Shown here: positions 39,722-49,784 of the stretch, piece by piece | How positions within the stretch are numbered: the first letter of the stretch is position 1 | Layout: each line of letters begins with the position of its first letter | Program-made: the position numbers and the translations under genes | From: Bog-159 sp963709155 | GTDB lineage: Bacteria > Acidobacteriota > Terriglobia > Bryobacterales > Bryobacteraceae | NCBI GenBank assembly: GCA_963709155.1 | Contig: CAVPVD010000003.1 | Span: forward strand, 496,001-560,000 | DNA length: 64,000 nt | Reading direction: 5' to 3' | The notes under the pieces: model-generated | What the model saw: only the letters and a program-made list of their open reading frames with translations | What the model was told of the DNA's origin: nothing | The model's database searches: none

Positions 39722-39927
39722 GCGGGACTTAAAAGTCCCGCCGGCACGCTGAAGATGGTGGTGAAAAAGTAAGTTTTCGGGGCGCGCCGAAACATCCGCG
39801 AAAAAACATCGCGTCCAGATGCCCTAGAACGCGTCCCTGGCGGCGTCTGGAGATTTCGCATCCCCCGAATTTAGGTCCTAACTCCGAAAACTTACTCTTT
39901 CACCACCGTCTGAAGCGTGCGCCACGG
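39722..39927. repeat. Family A repeat interrupted by a MITE
   Basis: The left part (GCGGGACTTAAAAGTCCCGC..CACGCTGAAG, 39722-39754) and right part (CTGAAGCGTGCGCCACGG, 39910-39927) are one family A unit split by the 155-bp element at 39755-39909. CTGAAG is present on both sides. A family B-like hairpin (GCCGCCTTTCAGGCGGC) precedes it at about 39701-39717. Confidence 0.85.
39755..39909. mobile_element. 155-bp MITE with 26-bp terminal inverted repeats and 6-bp target duplication
   Basis: Ends are A(T/C)GGTGGTGAAA(A/G)AGTAAG followed by TTTTCGG at 39755-39780, and its reverse complement at 39884-39909: 24 of 26 positions match. CTGAAG directly repeats at 39749-39754 and 39910-39915. The interior holds no ORF. 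It has the structure of a non-autonomous transposon, mobilised by a transposase not in this window. Confidence 0.8.
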
Positions 39928-40023
39928 GCTGCGGCCCATCATCACCATTAGTGGTCCAACCAAAAGTGCAAGCTCCAGAGCCGGCGCGTGCGCCACGGGC
40001 TGCGGCCCATCATCACCATTAGT
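39915..40023. repeat. 38-bp direct repeats around a 33-bp insert
   Basis: The 38 bases at 39915-39952 (GCGTGCGCCACGGGCTGCGG..) recur at 39986-40023. Between them lies the 33-bp stretch 39953-39985, which with the preceding ATTAGT also forms the 39-bp repeat shared with 48080-48118. It directly precedes the IS1380-type transposase region. Confidence 0.65.
39947..39985 (+). repeat. 39-bp direct repeat, left copy
   Basis: Starts ATTAGTGGTCCAACC and ends CAGAGCCGGC. It is identical over 39 bp with 48080-48118. The two copies enclose the transposase and the large adhesin (8.1 kb). Confidence 0.75.
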
Positions 40024-40024
40024 C

Positions 40025-41518
40025 CACATTTCCGTTTTAGGCAGTTACCGATAACCTTTTGATGGCCTCCGACGCCTTTATTCATGCGGCTTTCAACGTG
40101 ATGAAGACACGCCGGAGGTCAACACCCAATGGGTGAGAGACAAAACGGGCCATTTCAGCTCTCCTTCAATAGTTCACTGAAGGTGGATTTCCAGGGATCG
40201 CGGGTCACCTCCGATGGGGGCCTGATTCTGGTGCGTGAGTTGGACGAACGTCTGGGCTTCGGCGATCTCATCGCCGAGCACCTGACCGACGGACGACGCG
40301 GGAAGAACACGCAACTTCCGCTGGCGGACCTGTTGCGGCAGTCCGTCTACAGCCGTATCGCGGGCTATGAGGATGTGAACGATGCCGAGCGGCTCTCGCA
40401 AGATCCGGCGTTCCGGCTGATCGGTTCGGAGAAGATTTGGGAGCGCGGGGCGGCGCTGACTTCGCGGCTGCAATCATTCGAGACCGACTTGCTTGCCCAA
40501 GAGGAGAATCTCGCTGGTCTGGCCGCCATCAATCGTGAGTTGATCGCCAGGGCGGAAACTATCGAATCTCCGCAGCGGATAGTGCTGGACATGGACAGCA
40601 CCGAGATTCCGGTGTACGGCCAGCAGGAGCAGAGCGCCTACAACGGCCACTTCGAGTCCACCTGCTATCACCCACTGCTGCTGTTCAATCGGGAAGGCGA
40701 TTGCCTGGCGGCAAAGCTGCGGCCCGGCAACGTCCACAGTGCCGACGACTGGGAGGAACTGCTGCTGCCGGAGATCGAGCGGCAACAGAAGCTGGGCAAG
40801 GAAGTCGTGTTCCGGGCCGACGCGGCCTTCGCTAAGCCGGAGATCTATGAAGCGCTGGAGGAACGGGGTGTGAAGTACGCCATCCGCATTCCGGCCAACG
40901 ACAGCCTGGAGCGGGACATCGACGAGTTGCTGACACGGCCAGTGGGAAGACCGAGCCACAAGCCGGTGTTCTGGTACAAGAGTTTTCTCTATCAAGCCGC
41001 GAGTTGGAAGACGGCGCGGCGGGTGGTGGCGAAGGTGGAGTTCCACTTCGGGGAACTGTTCCCGCGCGTGGGATTCATCGTGACGAACCTGGAGACCGAC
41101 AGCCGGGCGGTGGTGCGGTTCTACAACAAGCGGGGCACGGCGGAACAGTGGATCAAGGAAGGCAAGCAGGCGGTGAAGATGACGCGGCTGAGTTGCCACC
41201 GGTTCCGGTCCAACGAGGTGCGACTATGGCTGAGCGTGCTCGCCTACAACTTGGGGAACCTGTGGCGGCGGCTGGTGCTGCCGAAGAAGATCGAGAACTG
41301 GTCGCTGACGAGTTTGCAGCAACGGCTGGTGAAGACGGGTGGCCGGTTGGTCAAGCACGCCCGGTACTACTGGTTGCTGTTGGCGGAGAGCCATCTGACG
41401 CGGCGGCTATTTGGCGGCATGGTGCGGCGGATCGATGCGCTGCCGGCGCCGGCGGGGTAGAGCTTGGCGGCTGGCAGATCAAAATCTTGGCGAAGAAACG
41501 AGGGGGGACGGAAAGGTG
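40025..41518 (+). mobile_element. IS1380-family insertion sequence, ends tentative
   Basis: The transposase gene is clear; the ends are not. The best inverted pair is CACATTTCCGT (40025-40035) against ACGGAAAGGTG (41508-41518), 10 of 11 matching, giving about 1.49 kb. No matching 4-5 bp target duplication is seen at these ends, so the boundary may be wrong or the element decayed. Confidence 0.45.
40129..41460 (+). CDS. IS1380 family transposase (DDE)
   Basis: 443 aa, apparently intact. GPFQLSFNSSLKVDFQGSRVTSDGGLILVRELDERLG at the start, QPLADLLRQSVYSRIAGYEDVNDAERL-like region, first catalytic Asp in RIVLDMDSTEIPVYGQQEQSAYNGHFESTCYHPLLLFN, second in VVFRADAAFAKPEIYEALEERG, and the Glu region with FYNKRGTAEQWIKEGKQAVKMTRLSCHRF, followed by VRLWLSVLAYNLGNLWRRL. 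This is the DDE_Tnp_1_4 pattern of IS1380. The predicted polypeptide has no frameshift, so the element may be active. Confidence 0.92.
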   Translation: MGERQNGPFQLSFNSSLKVDFQGSRVTSDGGLILVRELDERLGFGDLIAEHLTDGRRGKNTQLPLADLLRQSVYSRIAGYEDVNDAERLSQDPAFRLIGSEKIWERGAALTSRLQSFETDLLAQEENLAGLAAINRELIARAETIESPQRIVLDMDSTEIPVYGQQEQSAYNGHFESTCYHPLLLFNREGDCLAAKLRPGNVHSADDWEELLLPEIERQQKLGKEVVFRADAAFAKPEIYEALEERGVKYAIRIPANDSLERDIDELLTRPVGRPSHKPVFWYKSFLYQAASWKTARRVVAKVEFHFGELFPRVGFIVTNLETDSRAVVRFYNKRGTAEQWIKEGKQAVKMTRLSCHRFRSNEVRLWLSVLAYNLGNLWRRLVLPKKIENWSLTSLQQRLVKTGGRLVKHARYYWLLLAESHLTRRLFGGMVRRIDALPAPAG

Positions 41519-41614
41519 TGCGATGGATCGCTTGGGACAAGAGGCCGTTCCGTGTTTTGGGCTTACCCAGACGGGCAAGGACGGCGCTTCAGGCGGCCAG
41601 GCGGGGCGAGTAAG

Positions 41615-41630
41615 ATTAACGTGTGTTAAT
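41615..41630. promoter_or_regulatory. Inverted repeat upstream of adhesin gene
   Basis: ATTAAC-GTGT-GTTAAT, perfect 6-bp arms, about 83 bp before the adhesin start. It could be an operator for a dimeric regulator. Evidence is the symmetry alone. Confidence 0.35.
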
Positions 41631-41712
41631 GTATGCGCAGGAGCAGCTCGTGCGGGTGTACGATGTTGGGATACCGGAAGCCAAAATGGAAATTCCGGGG
41701 AAAAGGATGACC

Positions 41713-44700
41713 ATGATAGTTCATCGCCGCAGCGCCCCGCATACCGCGTTTGTAGGCAGACCTCTCTTCGCCTGTCTGTTCGTAATAGCCAGCCTTTCAG
41801 GCCTTTATGCGCAAGCTCCGCCGGAGCGCGCGGACATAGAGCCCGTTAGCGATCTCGGGCAAAAGGCGCTGAGCCGGCTGATTCTCGGGAAAGGCTTCGC
41901 GCAACGCACTCTTGGCTTCCGGCCGTTTGTGAGGCCCTTGATCACCGCGGACGATTGGCTGGGCGGCTCCGGCAACTGGAACTCGACGAACTGGTCAACC
42001 GGTAGCGCGCCGACTTCCACCAACAATGCCGTGATTACCACCTCCTCGTCCGTGGTGCAACTGAACGTGAGCGACACCATCAACAATCTCACGATCGGCG
42101 GCACGAGCAAATTGAACTTCGCCGATAGCACATCGCTCACCGTCGGCGGGACGACCATAAGCAACGCGGGCACGATTGCGCTGAACTCGGTGGGCGACGT
42201 TACCGCACTCATCATTGGGGCCAGCAACGTGACGTTGAGCGGCGGCGGCACAGTGACGATGTCGTCCAACGGCCAGAACTACATCTATGGTTCGGCCGCT
42301 GCCAATACCCTCACCAACCAGGGAACTATCCAGGGTTCGGGCTACGTCGGCTTTGACCCCTACACCGGCAATGGCTCGATGGGCCTGGTCAACTCGGGGA
42401 CGATTAACGCCAACCAGAGTGGTGCGCCCCTCACCATTGACCTAAGCAATGGACTAACCAACAGTGGAACGCTGGAGGCCACGAGCGGCGGCACCCTTAA
42501 CGTCCAGTTCACTGGCGCGGTGACCAACACGGGGACCATCCAGGCCACGAGCGGCAGCACGTTGGTGGTGGACGGGGGAACCTATGCAAATACGGGCGGG
42601 ACCATTCAGGCTTCGGGAGCCGGTTCCCAGGTGACGCTGGCGGGCCCGACCATAAACGGTGGCACGCTGAACACGGCCAGCGGCGGCTTGATCCAAGCCT
42701 CCGGCAGCGTTACGCTAAGCGGCGTTACCAACAATGGCACGTACCAGATACCTGATAGCAACAGCACGACGCTGATCGGCACCATAGGCAACGCGGGCAC
42801 GATTGCGCTCAACTCAGTGGGCGACGTTACCGCGCTCGTCATTGGGTCCAGCAACGTGACCTTGAGCGGCAGCGGCGGCACAGTGACGATGTCGTCCAAC
42901 GGCCAGAACTACATCTATGGTTCGGCCGCTGCCAATACCCTCACCAACCAGGGAACTATCCAGGGTTCGGGCTACGTCGGCTTTGACCCCTACACCGGCA
43001 ATGGCTCGATGGGCCTGGTCAACTCGGGGACGATTAACGCCAACCAGGTCACGGCTCTCACCGTTTCGACCAGCAATGGGTTGAACAACAGCGGAACGCT
43101 GGAAGCCACCAACGGTGGCACGCTGATCCTGGAGGCCGGTGGCACGGCGACCAACACGGGGACGGTCAAGGCCACCAGCGGCAGCACCCTGGAGGTTAGT
43201 GGGGGGACTTGGACGAATACGGGGCAAACGATTCAGGATAATGCCGGCACGCTGGTCTTCGAAAACAGCGCTGTGATCAACGGCGGCACGATAAGCCAAA
43301 CCGGAGCGGGCAGCATGCTGCTGGAGGGCGCCACGCTCAACACCTCGCTGGCCAACAGCCCCACCGGCAGTATTGAGGTCACGGGCAGCAATACGGTTGG
43401 CGCGCTGACCAACCCGGCCGGCGGCCAGGTGAACATCAATGATGGGGGCTCTCTCACCCTGACCGGTTCGGCGAACAGCAACGCGGGCACGATTGCGCTG
43501 AACTCGGTGGGCGACGTTACCGCACTCATCATTGGGGCCAGCAACGTGACGTTGAGCGGCGGCGGCACAGTGACGATGTCGTCCAACGGCCAGAACTACA
43601 TCTATGGTTCGGCCGCTGCCAATACCCTCACCAACCAGGGAACTATCCAGGGTTCGGGCTACGTCGGCTTTGACCCCTACACCGGCAATGGCTCGATGGG
43701 CCTGGTCAACTCGGGGACGATTAACGCCAACCAGAGTGGTGCGCCCCTCACCATGGACCTAAGCAATGGACTAACCAACAGTGGAACGCTGGAGGCCACG
43801 AGCGGCGGCACCCTTAACGTCCAGTTCACTGGCGCGGTGACCAACACGGGGACCATCCAGGCCACGAGCGGCAGCACGTTGGTGGTGGACGGGGGAACCT
43901 ATGCAAATACGGGCGGGACCATTCAGGCTTCGGGAGCCGGTTCCCAGGTGACGCTGGCGGGCCCGACCATAAACGGTGGCACGCTGAACACGGCCAGCGG
44001 CGGCTTGATCCAAGCCTCCGGCAGCGTTACGCTAAGCGGCGTTACCAACAATGGCACGTACCAGATACCTGATAGCAACAGCACGACGCTGATCGGCACC
44101 ATAGGCAACGCGGGCACGATTGCGCTCAACTCAGTGGGCGACGTTACCGCGCTCGTCATTGGGTCCAGCAACGTGACCTTGAGCGGCAGCGGCGGCACAG
44201 TGACGATGTCGTCCAACGGCCAGAACTACATCTATGGTTCGGCCGCTGCCAATACCCTCACCAACCAGGGAACTATCCAGGGTTCGGGCTACGTCGGCTT
44301 TGACCCCTACACCGGCAATGGCTCGATGGGCCTGGTCAACTCGGGGACGATTAACGCCAACCAGGTCACGGCTCTGACCGTTTCGACCAGCAATGGGTTG
44401 AACAACAGCGGAACGCTGGAAGCCACCAACGGTGGCACGCTGATCCTGGAGGCCGGTGGCACGGCGACCAACACGGGGACGGTCAAGGCCACCAGCGGCA
44501 GCACCCTGGAGGTTAGTGGGGGGACTTGGACGAATACGGGGCAAACGATTCAGGATAATGCCGGCACGCTGGTCTTCGAAAACAGCGCTGTGATCAACGG
44601 CGGCACGATAAGCCAAACCGGAGCGGGCAGCATGCTGCTGGAGGGCGCCACGCTCAACACCTCGCTGGCCAACAGCCCCACCGGCAGTATTGAGGTCACG

Positions 44701-47700
44701 GGCAGCAATACGGTTGGCGCGCTGACCAACCCGGCCGGCGGCCAGGTGAACATCAATGATGGGGGCTCTCTCACCCTGACCGGTTCGGCGAACAGCAACG
44801 CGGGCACGATTGCGCTGAACTCGGTGGGCGACGTTACCGCACTCATCATTGGGGCCAGCAACGTGACGTTGAGCGGCGGCGGCACCGTGACGATGTCGTC
44901 CAACGGCCAGAACTACATCTATGGTTCGGCCGCTGCCAATACCCTCACCAACCAGGGAACTATCCAGGGTTCGGGCTACGTCGGCTTTGACCCCTACACC
45001 GGCAATGGCTCGATGGGCCTGGTCAACTCGGGGACGATTAACGCCAACCAGAGTGCGGCGAACCTGACCATGGACCTCAGCAATGGACTAACCAACAGTG
45101 GAACGCTGGAGGCCACGAGCGGCGGCACCCTTAACGTCCAGTTCACTGGCGCGGTGACCAACACGGGGACCATCCAGGCCACGAGCGGCAGCACGTTGGT
45201 GGTGGACGGGGGAACCTATGCAAATACGGGCGGGACCATTCAGGCTTCGGGAGCCGGTTCCCAGGTGACGCTGGCGGGCCCGACCATAAACGGTGGCACG
45301 CTGAACACGGCCAGCGGCGGCTTGATCGAAGCCTCCGGCAGCGTTACGCTAAGCGGCGTTACCAACAATGGCACGTACCAGATACCTGATAGCAACAGCA
45401 CGACGCTGATCGGCACCATAGGCAACGCGGGCACGATTGCGCTGAACTCAGTGGGCGACGTTACCGCGCTCGTCATTGGGTCCAGCAACGTGACGTTGAG
45501 CGGCGGCGGCACAGTGACGATGTCGACCAACGGCCAGAACTACATCTACGGTTCGGCCGCCGCCAATACCCTCACCAACCAGGGAACTATCCAGGGTTCG
45601 GGCTACATCGGCTTTGACCCCTACACCAGCTCTGCCTCAATGGGCTTCATAAACGACGGCACCGTCCTCGCCAACCAAAGTACACCCCTGATCATCGATC
45701 CTTCCAGCACGGGTTTCACCAACAACGGCGTCCTGCAGGTCAATAAAGGCGACACGCTCCAGATCACCGGCGGTCCCTTTAGTAACTTCGCGGGCACCAC
45801 ACTCACGGGCGGAACGTACTTTGTCGCCGGCACACTGCAATTTGGCGCCAGCGGCAGCAGCATTAACACCAACGATGCCACTTTGACCCTGAGCGGCGCC
45901 ACTTGGAAAGTGGTCAATTCGGCAGGCGTCAGCATGCTTTCCGCCCTTGCGACGAATGACAGCGGGGCGAAACTGACCGTGGAGAACGGCGCGAGCTACA
46001 CCGACAAGACTTTAACGAACGACGGAACGGTGGACCTGGAAAATGGCGGCCTATTGAAAATTAACGGTTCGCTTACCAACTCCGGCGCCGTTACGACGAA
46101 CGGCAACAATGCCGTGGGCAGCGCCAACAGTCTGACGGTGACCGGCAAGCTGACCAACAAGACCGGCGGAACGGTGACTATAGGCGACAACAACGATACG
46201 ACGGACTCTGCCAGCATCGGAAGCTTTTCGAACTCGGGCACGATGACGGTGGGAACCGGCGCGGCCGTCACCTTGACCTCGGCTGCCACCGACTCGAACA
46301 CCAAAACGATCACGGTTAACGGCGCGCTCGACCTCAATAACAACATCACTCTCAGCGGCGCGGGCACCCTGACACTCAACGCGGGAACCCTGGCGGGGCT
46401 GAGCACCGGATTCACGCTCAACAACGCCAGCACGATCGCCGGTTCGGGAACCATCTCCAATCTCGGCATTACGAACGGCGGCACCCTGCTGGCCAATCAG
46501 TCGTCGCCGCTGGTAATTCTGCCTTCCTCGGCAGGCCTCACCAACAATGGCACACTAACCGTGAATGCCGGCAGCACCATGCAAATCGGGACCTCCGCGG
46601 GCGGCGCTCTGACGAACTTCGCCAGCGGCACGCTGACCGGTGGCACTTACAATGTGACAGGCACGCTCCAGTTTGGCGCCAGCACCGATACCATCACCAC
46701 CAACGCGGCGAACATCACGTTGACTGGCACGGGGCAGATGCTCAACTTCGGCAATACGAACCTGTTGGCGGGCTTCAATAGCAACCTCTCCGGAGGCGTG
46801 TTCAAGCTGGCTTCCGCTGCTTCACTCACCACTAACGGCGGCAGCTTCACCAACGCCGGCACGTTCACGATCTCGACCGGTACGACGTTCACTGTCGGCG
46901 GCAGCAGCTTCAATTACACGCAGACCGGCGGCAGCACCACCGTGGCCGGCGCGCTGACTTCCAGCAGCCTGGGCACCGTCAATCTGGATGGCGGAACACT
47001 CATCGGCGCCGGCACCATCGGCGACAACCTGGTGGATGACAGCACTCTGGATCCAGGCACTTCGGCTGCGAAGACTGGCAAATTGACTGTGTCCGATACC
47101 TATACGCAGGATGCCGGCTGGGACGCTGAACATCGATATCAACGGAGCTACCGCGGGCACTAAGTACGATCAGCTCAAGGTAACCGGCGGTGCAACGCTG
47201 GGGGGCACGCTGGACATCACGCTGGGCAGCGGCTTTACGCCGACGATAGGGCAGAAGTTCACGATTCTGACGGCTTCCGCGGTGGCTGATGAGTTTGCCA
47301 CGGTCGACGGTCTGGCAATCAACAGCAGCGAGCATTTCACAATTACGTACAATGCGGGCAGCGTAGTGCTGACAGTGGTCAGTGGGGCGCTGCCGGCCGC
47401 GAGTGCCAGCCTGATCACGAACGCGGTTCAGCCGGTGCTGTATCGCGGCGGGATAGTCGGCCGCGGTTCGGCGGGCGGGCGCTACGGGCTGGCGTTGGAG
47501 ACTCTGCGTATAGCGCGGACTCCGGTGACGGGAACGGTTGCGGCTGCGCAATCGGTTCCGCTCACGCTGGCATCCCGTCTGGCGCATGTGCCGGCGGTTA
47601 ACTCGACGCTGGCGCCGGTTACCGTGCCCATTACGCGGATGCCCGCTGTCATGGGCACGCGCGGATTCCATGCGATGGATGAGTTCGGCTCTCCGGTGGC

Positions 47701-47935
47701 GGCTCCGGGTGCGGCGGGCGATTCCGGCGTCTCCAGCGGGATCGGCATGTCCTCTTTGGGAGCGGAAGCTCTCAACTCCATGGGCTCCATGAATCACATG
47801 CGCTTCGAATGCGGCGTGGATCTGAAGGCGTTGATGAAGACCAACCGCAAGCAACTGGTGCGGGCGCTTTGGGCCTCGCCGGATTCTCCGGAAGCGCTGT
47901 CCATCGGGTACATGACCTTCACCAGCGCGCACTAA
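41713..47935 (+). CDS. Giant beta-strand-repeat surface protein, frameshifted
   Basis: About 2073 aa after correcting one frameshift. The ATG at 41713 follows AAAAGG by 6 bases and gives MIVHRRSAPHTAFVGRPLFACLFVIASLSGLYAQ, a long signal peptide. The mature protein is made of short Gly/Asn/Thr/Ser beta repeats (LTNSGTLEATSGGTLNV, NTGTIQATSGSTLVVDGGT), typical of right-handed beta-helix autotransporter-like adhesins. Two nearly identical 439-aa blocks and a partial third lie in 42161-45690. At 47119 an extra T breaks the frame (..YTQDAG); the second frame continues GTLNIDINGATAGTKYDQLKVTG and ends MTFTSAH. The C-terminal 190 residues are not a recognisable beta-barrel or PEP-CTERM/LPXTG signal, so the anchoring mode is unknown. 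Confidence 0.8.
42161..45690 (+). repeat. 1317-bp tandem repeats inside the adhesin
   Basis: Repeat starts (GCAACGCGGGCACGATTGCG) at 42161, 43478 and 44795, exactly 1317 bp apart; the third copy is partial and diverges after about 45600. Units 1 and 2 differ at only a few bases by eye. Each unit contains two sub-blocks with SVGDVTAL..IG.SNVTLSG and QNYIYGSAAANTLTNQGTI, so six sub-blocks in total (42161, ~42790, 43478, ~44107, 44795, ~45424). In-frame (439 codons). Confidence 0.92.
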
Positions 47936-48079
47936 CGAATCCCGTAAGGTCCAAGAACTCGATCCGATGGAGGGCAGCCGACTTGATGCTCCGGCTGCAC
48001 CCGCATAGAATGGCCTTTGCACACCAAGACGAGCAGGACTCCGTAGTCGCGCCGGTTGGAACGGTCGCGGTGATCAGGG

Positions 48080-48118
48080 ATTAGTGGTCCAACCAAAAGT
48101 GCAAGCTCCAGAGCCGGC
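48080..48118 (+). repeat. 39-bp direct repeat, right copy
   Basis: Identical to 39947-39985. It stands 145 bp after the adhesin stop, in a gap of 317 bp between convergent genes. Confidence 0.75.
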
Positions 48119-48122
48119 TGGC

Positions 48123-48181
48123 CTGTGGCTGCCGCCAAGTACCTTTGTTTTCAGCGCAAAAGTTTTGGCGGCAAGCCACAG
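48123..48181. repeat. Long hairpin between convergent genes
   Basis: CTGTGGCTGCCGCCAA (48123-48138) pairs with TTGGCGGCAAGCCACAG (48165-48181), one bulged base. The loop contains a second weaker pairing. It might be a bidirectional terminator or the remnant of a small mobile element. A family B repeat follows at 48211-48250. Confidence 0.55.
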
Positions 48182-48210
48182 ATTGTTCAATCCGGGGCTT
48201 CCCGGTGGCC

Positions 48211-48250
48211 CGGCTGAAAGCCGGCTGCGGGCAGAATTGCCCGCCCTCCA
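48211..48250. repeat. Family B repeat
   Basis: CCCGGCTGAAAGCCGGCTGC followed by GGGCAGAATTGCCC and GCCCTCC, just before the esterase 3' end. Confidence 0.7.
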
Positions 48251-48252
48251 TT

Positions 48253-49784
48253 TTAAGGTGCGCGCCAGAAGTGGGCGAGCTGGTCTTCAAGGAAATTCAA
48301 CTCGCGGGAATTCAGCCCGCGCGCGACCACGGCGGTGCTCCCAAAGTCGAGCAGTTCGTCGTTCTGTTTCCGGTACGCCGGCCAAACCGGCACGTCAGGG
48401 CAGACGGGCCGGCCGTCTTTGGCGAAAGCCGCCCAGCACGCATGCAGGGTAGCCGCTTCCGCGCGATCCCTTTGGCCAGAAAGCTGCCGCCGGTGGGGGA
48501 TTGACGCCAGCTATCGAAGACGTACGGAATCTCCGATCCGTGTGGCGCACCGGGCATACGTCCCACCTGTCTTTGGCGCACATAGCCAAACCGGTACAGA
48601 TAGACTTTCGCTTGCGCGGAGGCCTCCTGCGCCAGCCAACGGCTGGGAGCGGCGAAGTTGGCGTCGCGAAACACGGCGCGCGCCAGGATGGCATCGTCGG
48701 AGCCGGTATTGTATAGTGTCCGGGCCTGGGCGAGTTCCTCCGGCTTAAGGAACGCGAGCACGGACGCCGGCTGCATCTCCGGACCCTCGATCAAGGAGGA
48801 TTCATCGGTGTTCCATCCAATGATGAACGGAACGTGCGCGGCTTTGCCTTTGGCGAACGTAACCGCCGGCTGCGCTGGAAGAACACGGCCATCCACGAAG
48901 GGCCCCGCAGCCTGGTCGCCCAGCTTGGAGAGAGTATCCGCCGGTATCGCGCGGAGTTGCGCGGCCGAAGCCGCGGCCGGCAGACCGGCTTTGGCCGCGA
49001 TGCGCGCACTGGCCTCTTCCGCTTCCGCCCGGGAAGGAAGATGCATCCAAAAGCCGGCCGACTCCACGATGGCTTTCTGAAAGAGCCCGGCGGCTAACGG
49101 TGAGGTCATGAGCACCAGGGCGTCCTCGCCGCCGGCGGATTCGCCGAAGAGCGTCACGTTTTCCGGATTGCCGCCGAAGGCGCGGATATTCCGCCGCACC
49201 CATCCTAGCGCGGCGATCTGGTCCAGAAGGCCGAAGTTGCCGGGCACGTCGCGGGGCGCCTCCCGGGTGAGCGCCGGATGCGGGAAAAAGCCGAGAGCGC
49301 CCAGGCGATAGTTGATGGTGACCAGCACGACTCCATCGCGCGCGAACGACGTTCCATCGTAATAGCGCTTAGACCCCGCGCCGCTAATATTGGCCCCTCC
49401 ATGCAGCCAGACCATGACGGGCAGGGGTTTCGAGGCGTGCGCGGGCGCCCAGATATTCAGGGTGAGGCAATCTTCGGCGATGCGCGCCGGCGCGCCGTCG
49501 ACGTTTTCCGGCAGTTCGGCTTGCAGGCAGGCGGCTCCAAAGGCGGTGGCTTCGCGTGCGCCGGTCCAGTGCGGAACCGGCTGCGGCGAACGCCAACGGC
49601 GAGCGGCCACGGGCGGGGCGGCGTACGGGACACCCTTAAAGGTCTGGATGGTTCCGTCCGACGATCCGGCCAGAAGCCCGGCCTCGACGCTTACGCGAAC
49701 CGTGGCGGCGCGGAGGGCAATGGGCAAGATGGCTGCCGTCAGCCACCCGATGCAAGTTCGCCTAAGAAGCCTTCTCCCGATCAT
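48253..49784 (-). CDS. Type-B carboxylesterase, exported, frameshifted
   Basis: 510 aa after one-base correction. Signal peptide MIGRRLLRRTCIGWLTAAILPIALRA; then the carboxylesterase/para-nitrobenzyl esterase fold: FKGVPYAAPPVAARRW, EDCLTLNIWAP, VWLHGGANISGAGS (oxyanion hole), FGGNPENVTLFGESAGG (nucleophile Ser 216), the acidic region FIIGWNTDESSLI, and the His in APHGSEIPYVFDSW. Frame 1 loses sense after GGSFLAKG; the other frame continues DRAEAATLHACWAAFAKDGRPV and ends LEDQLAHFWRAP at 48253. The missing base lies at the CCC at 48468-48470 (reverse-strand GGG). The start overlaps the ABC-F 3' end by 23 bp. Confidence 0.82.

Noticed and set aside
40025..41518. Firm boundaries for the IS1380 element
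   Set aside because: The best inverted pair is only 11 bp with one mismatch and no target duplication; kept as tentative only.
42161..45690. Regular repeats suggestive of a CRISPR array
   Set aside because: Period is 1317 bp and the repeats are coding and in frame; no short repeat/spacer structure.
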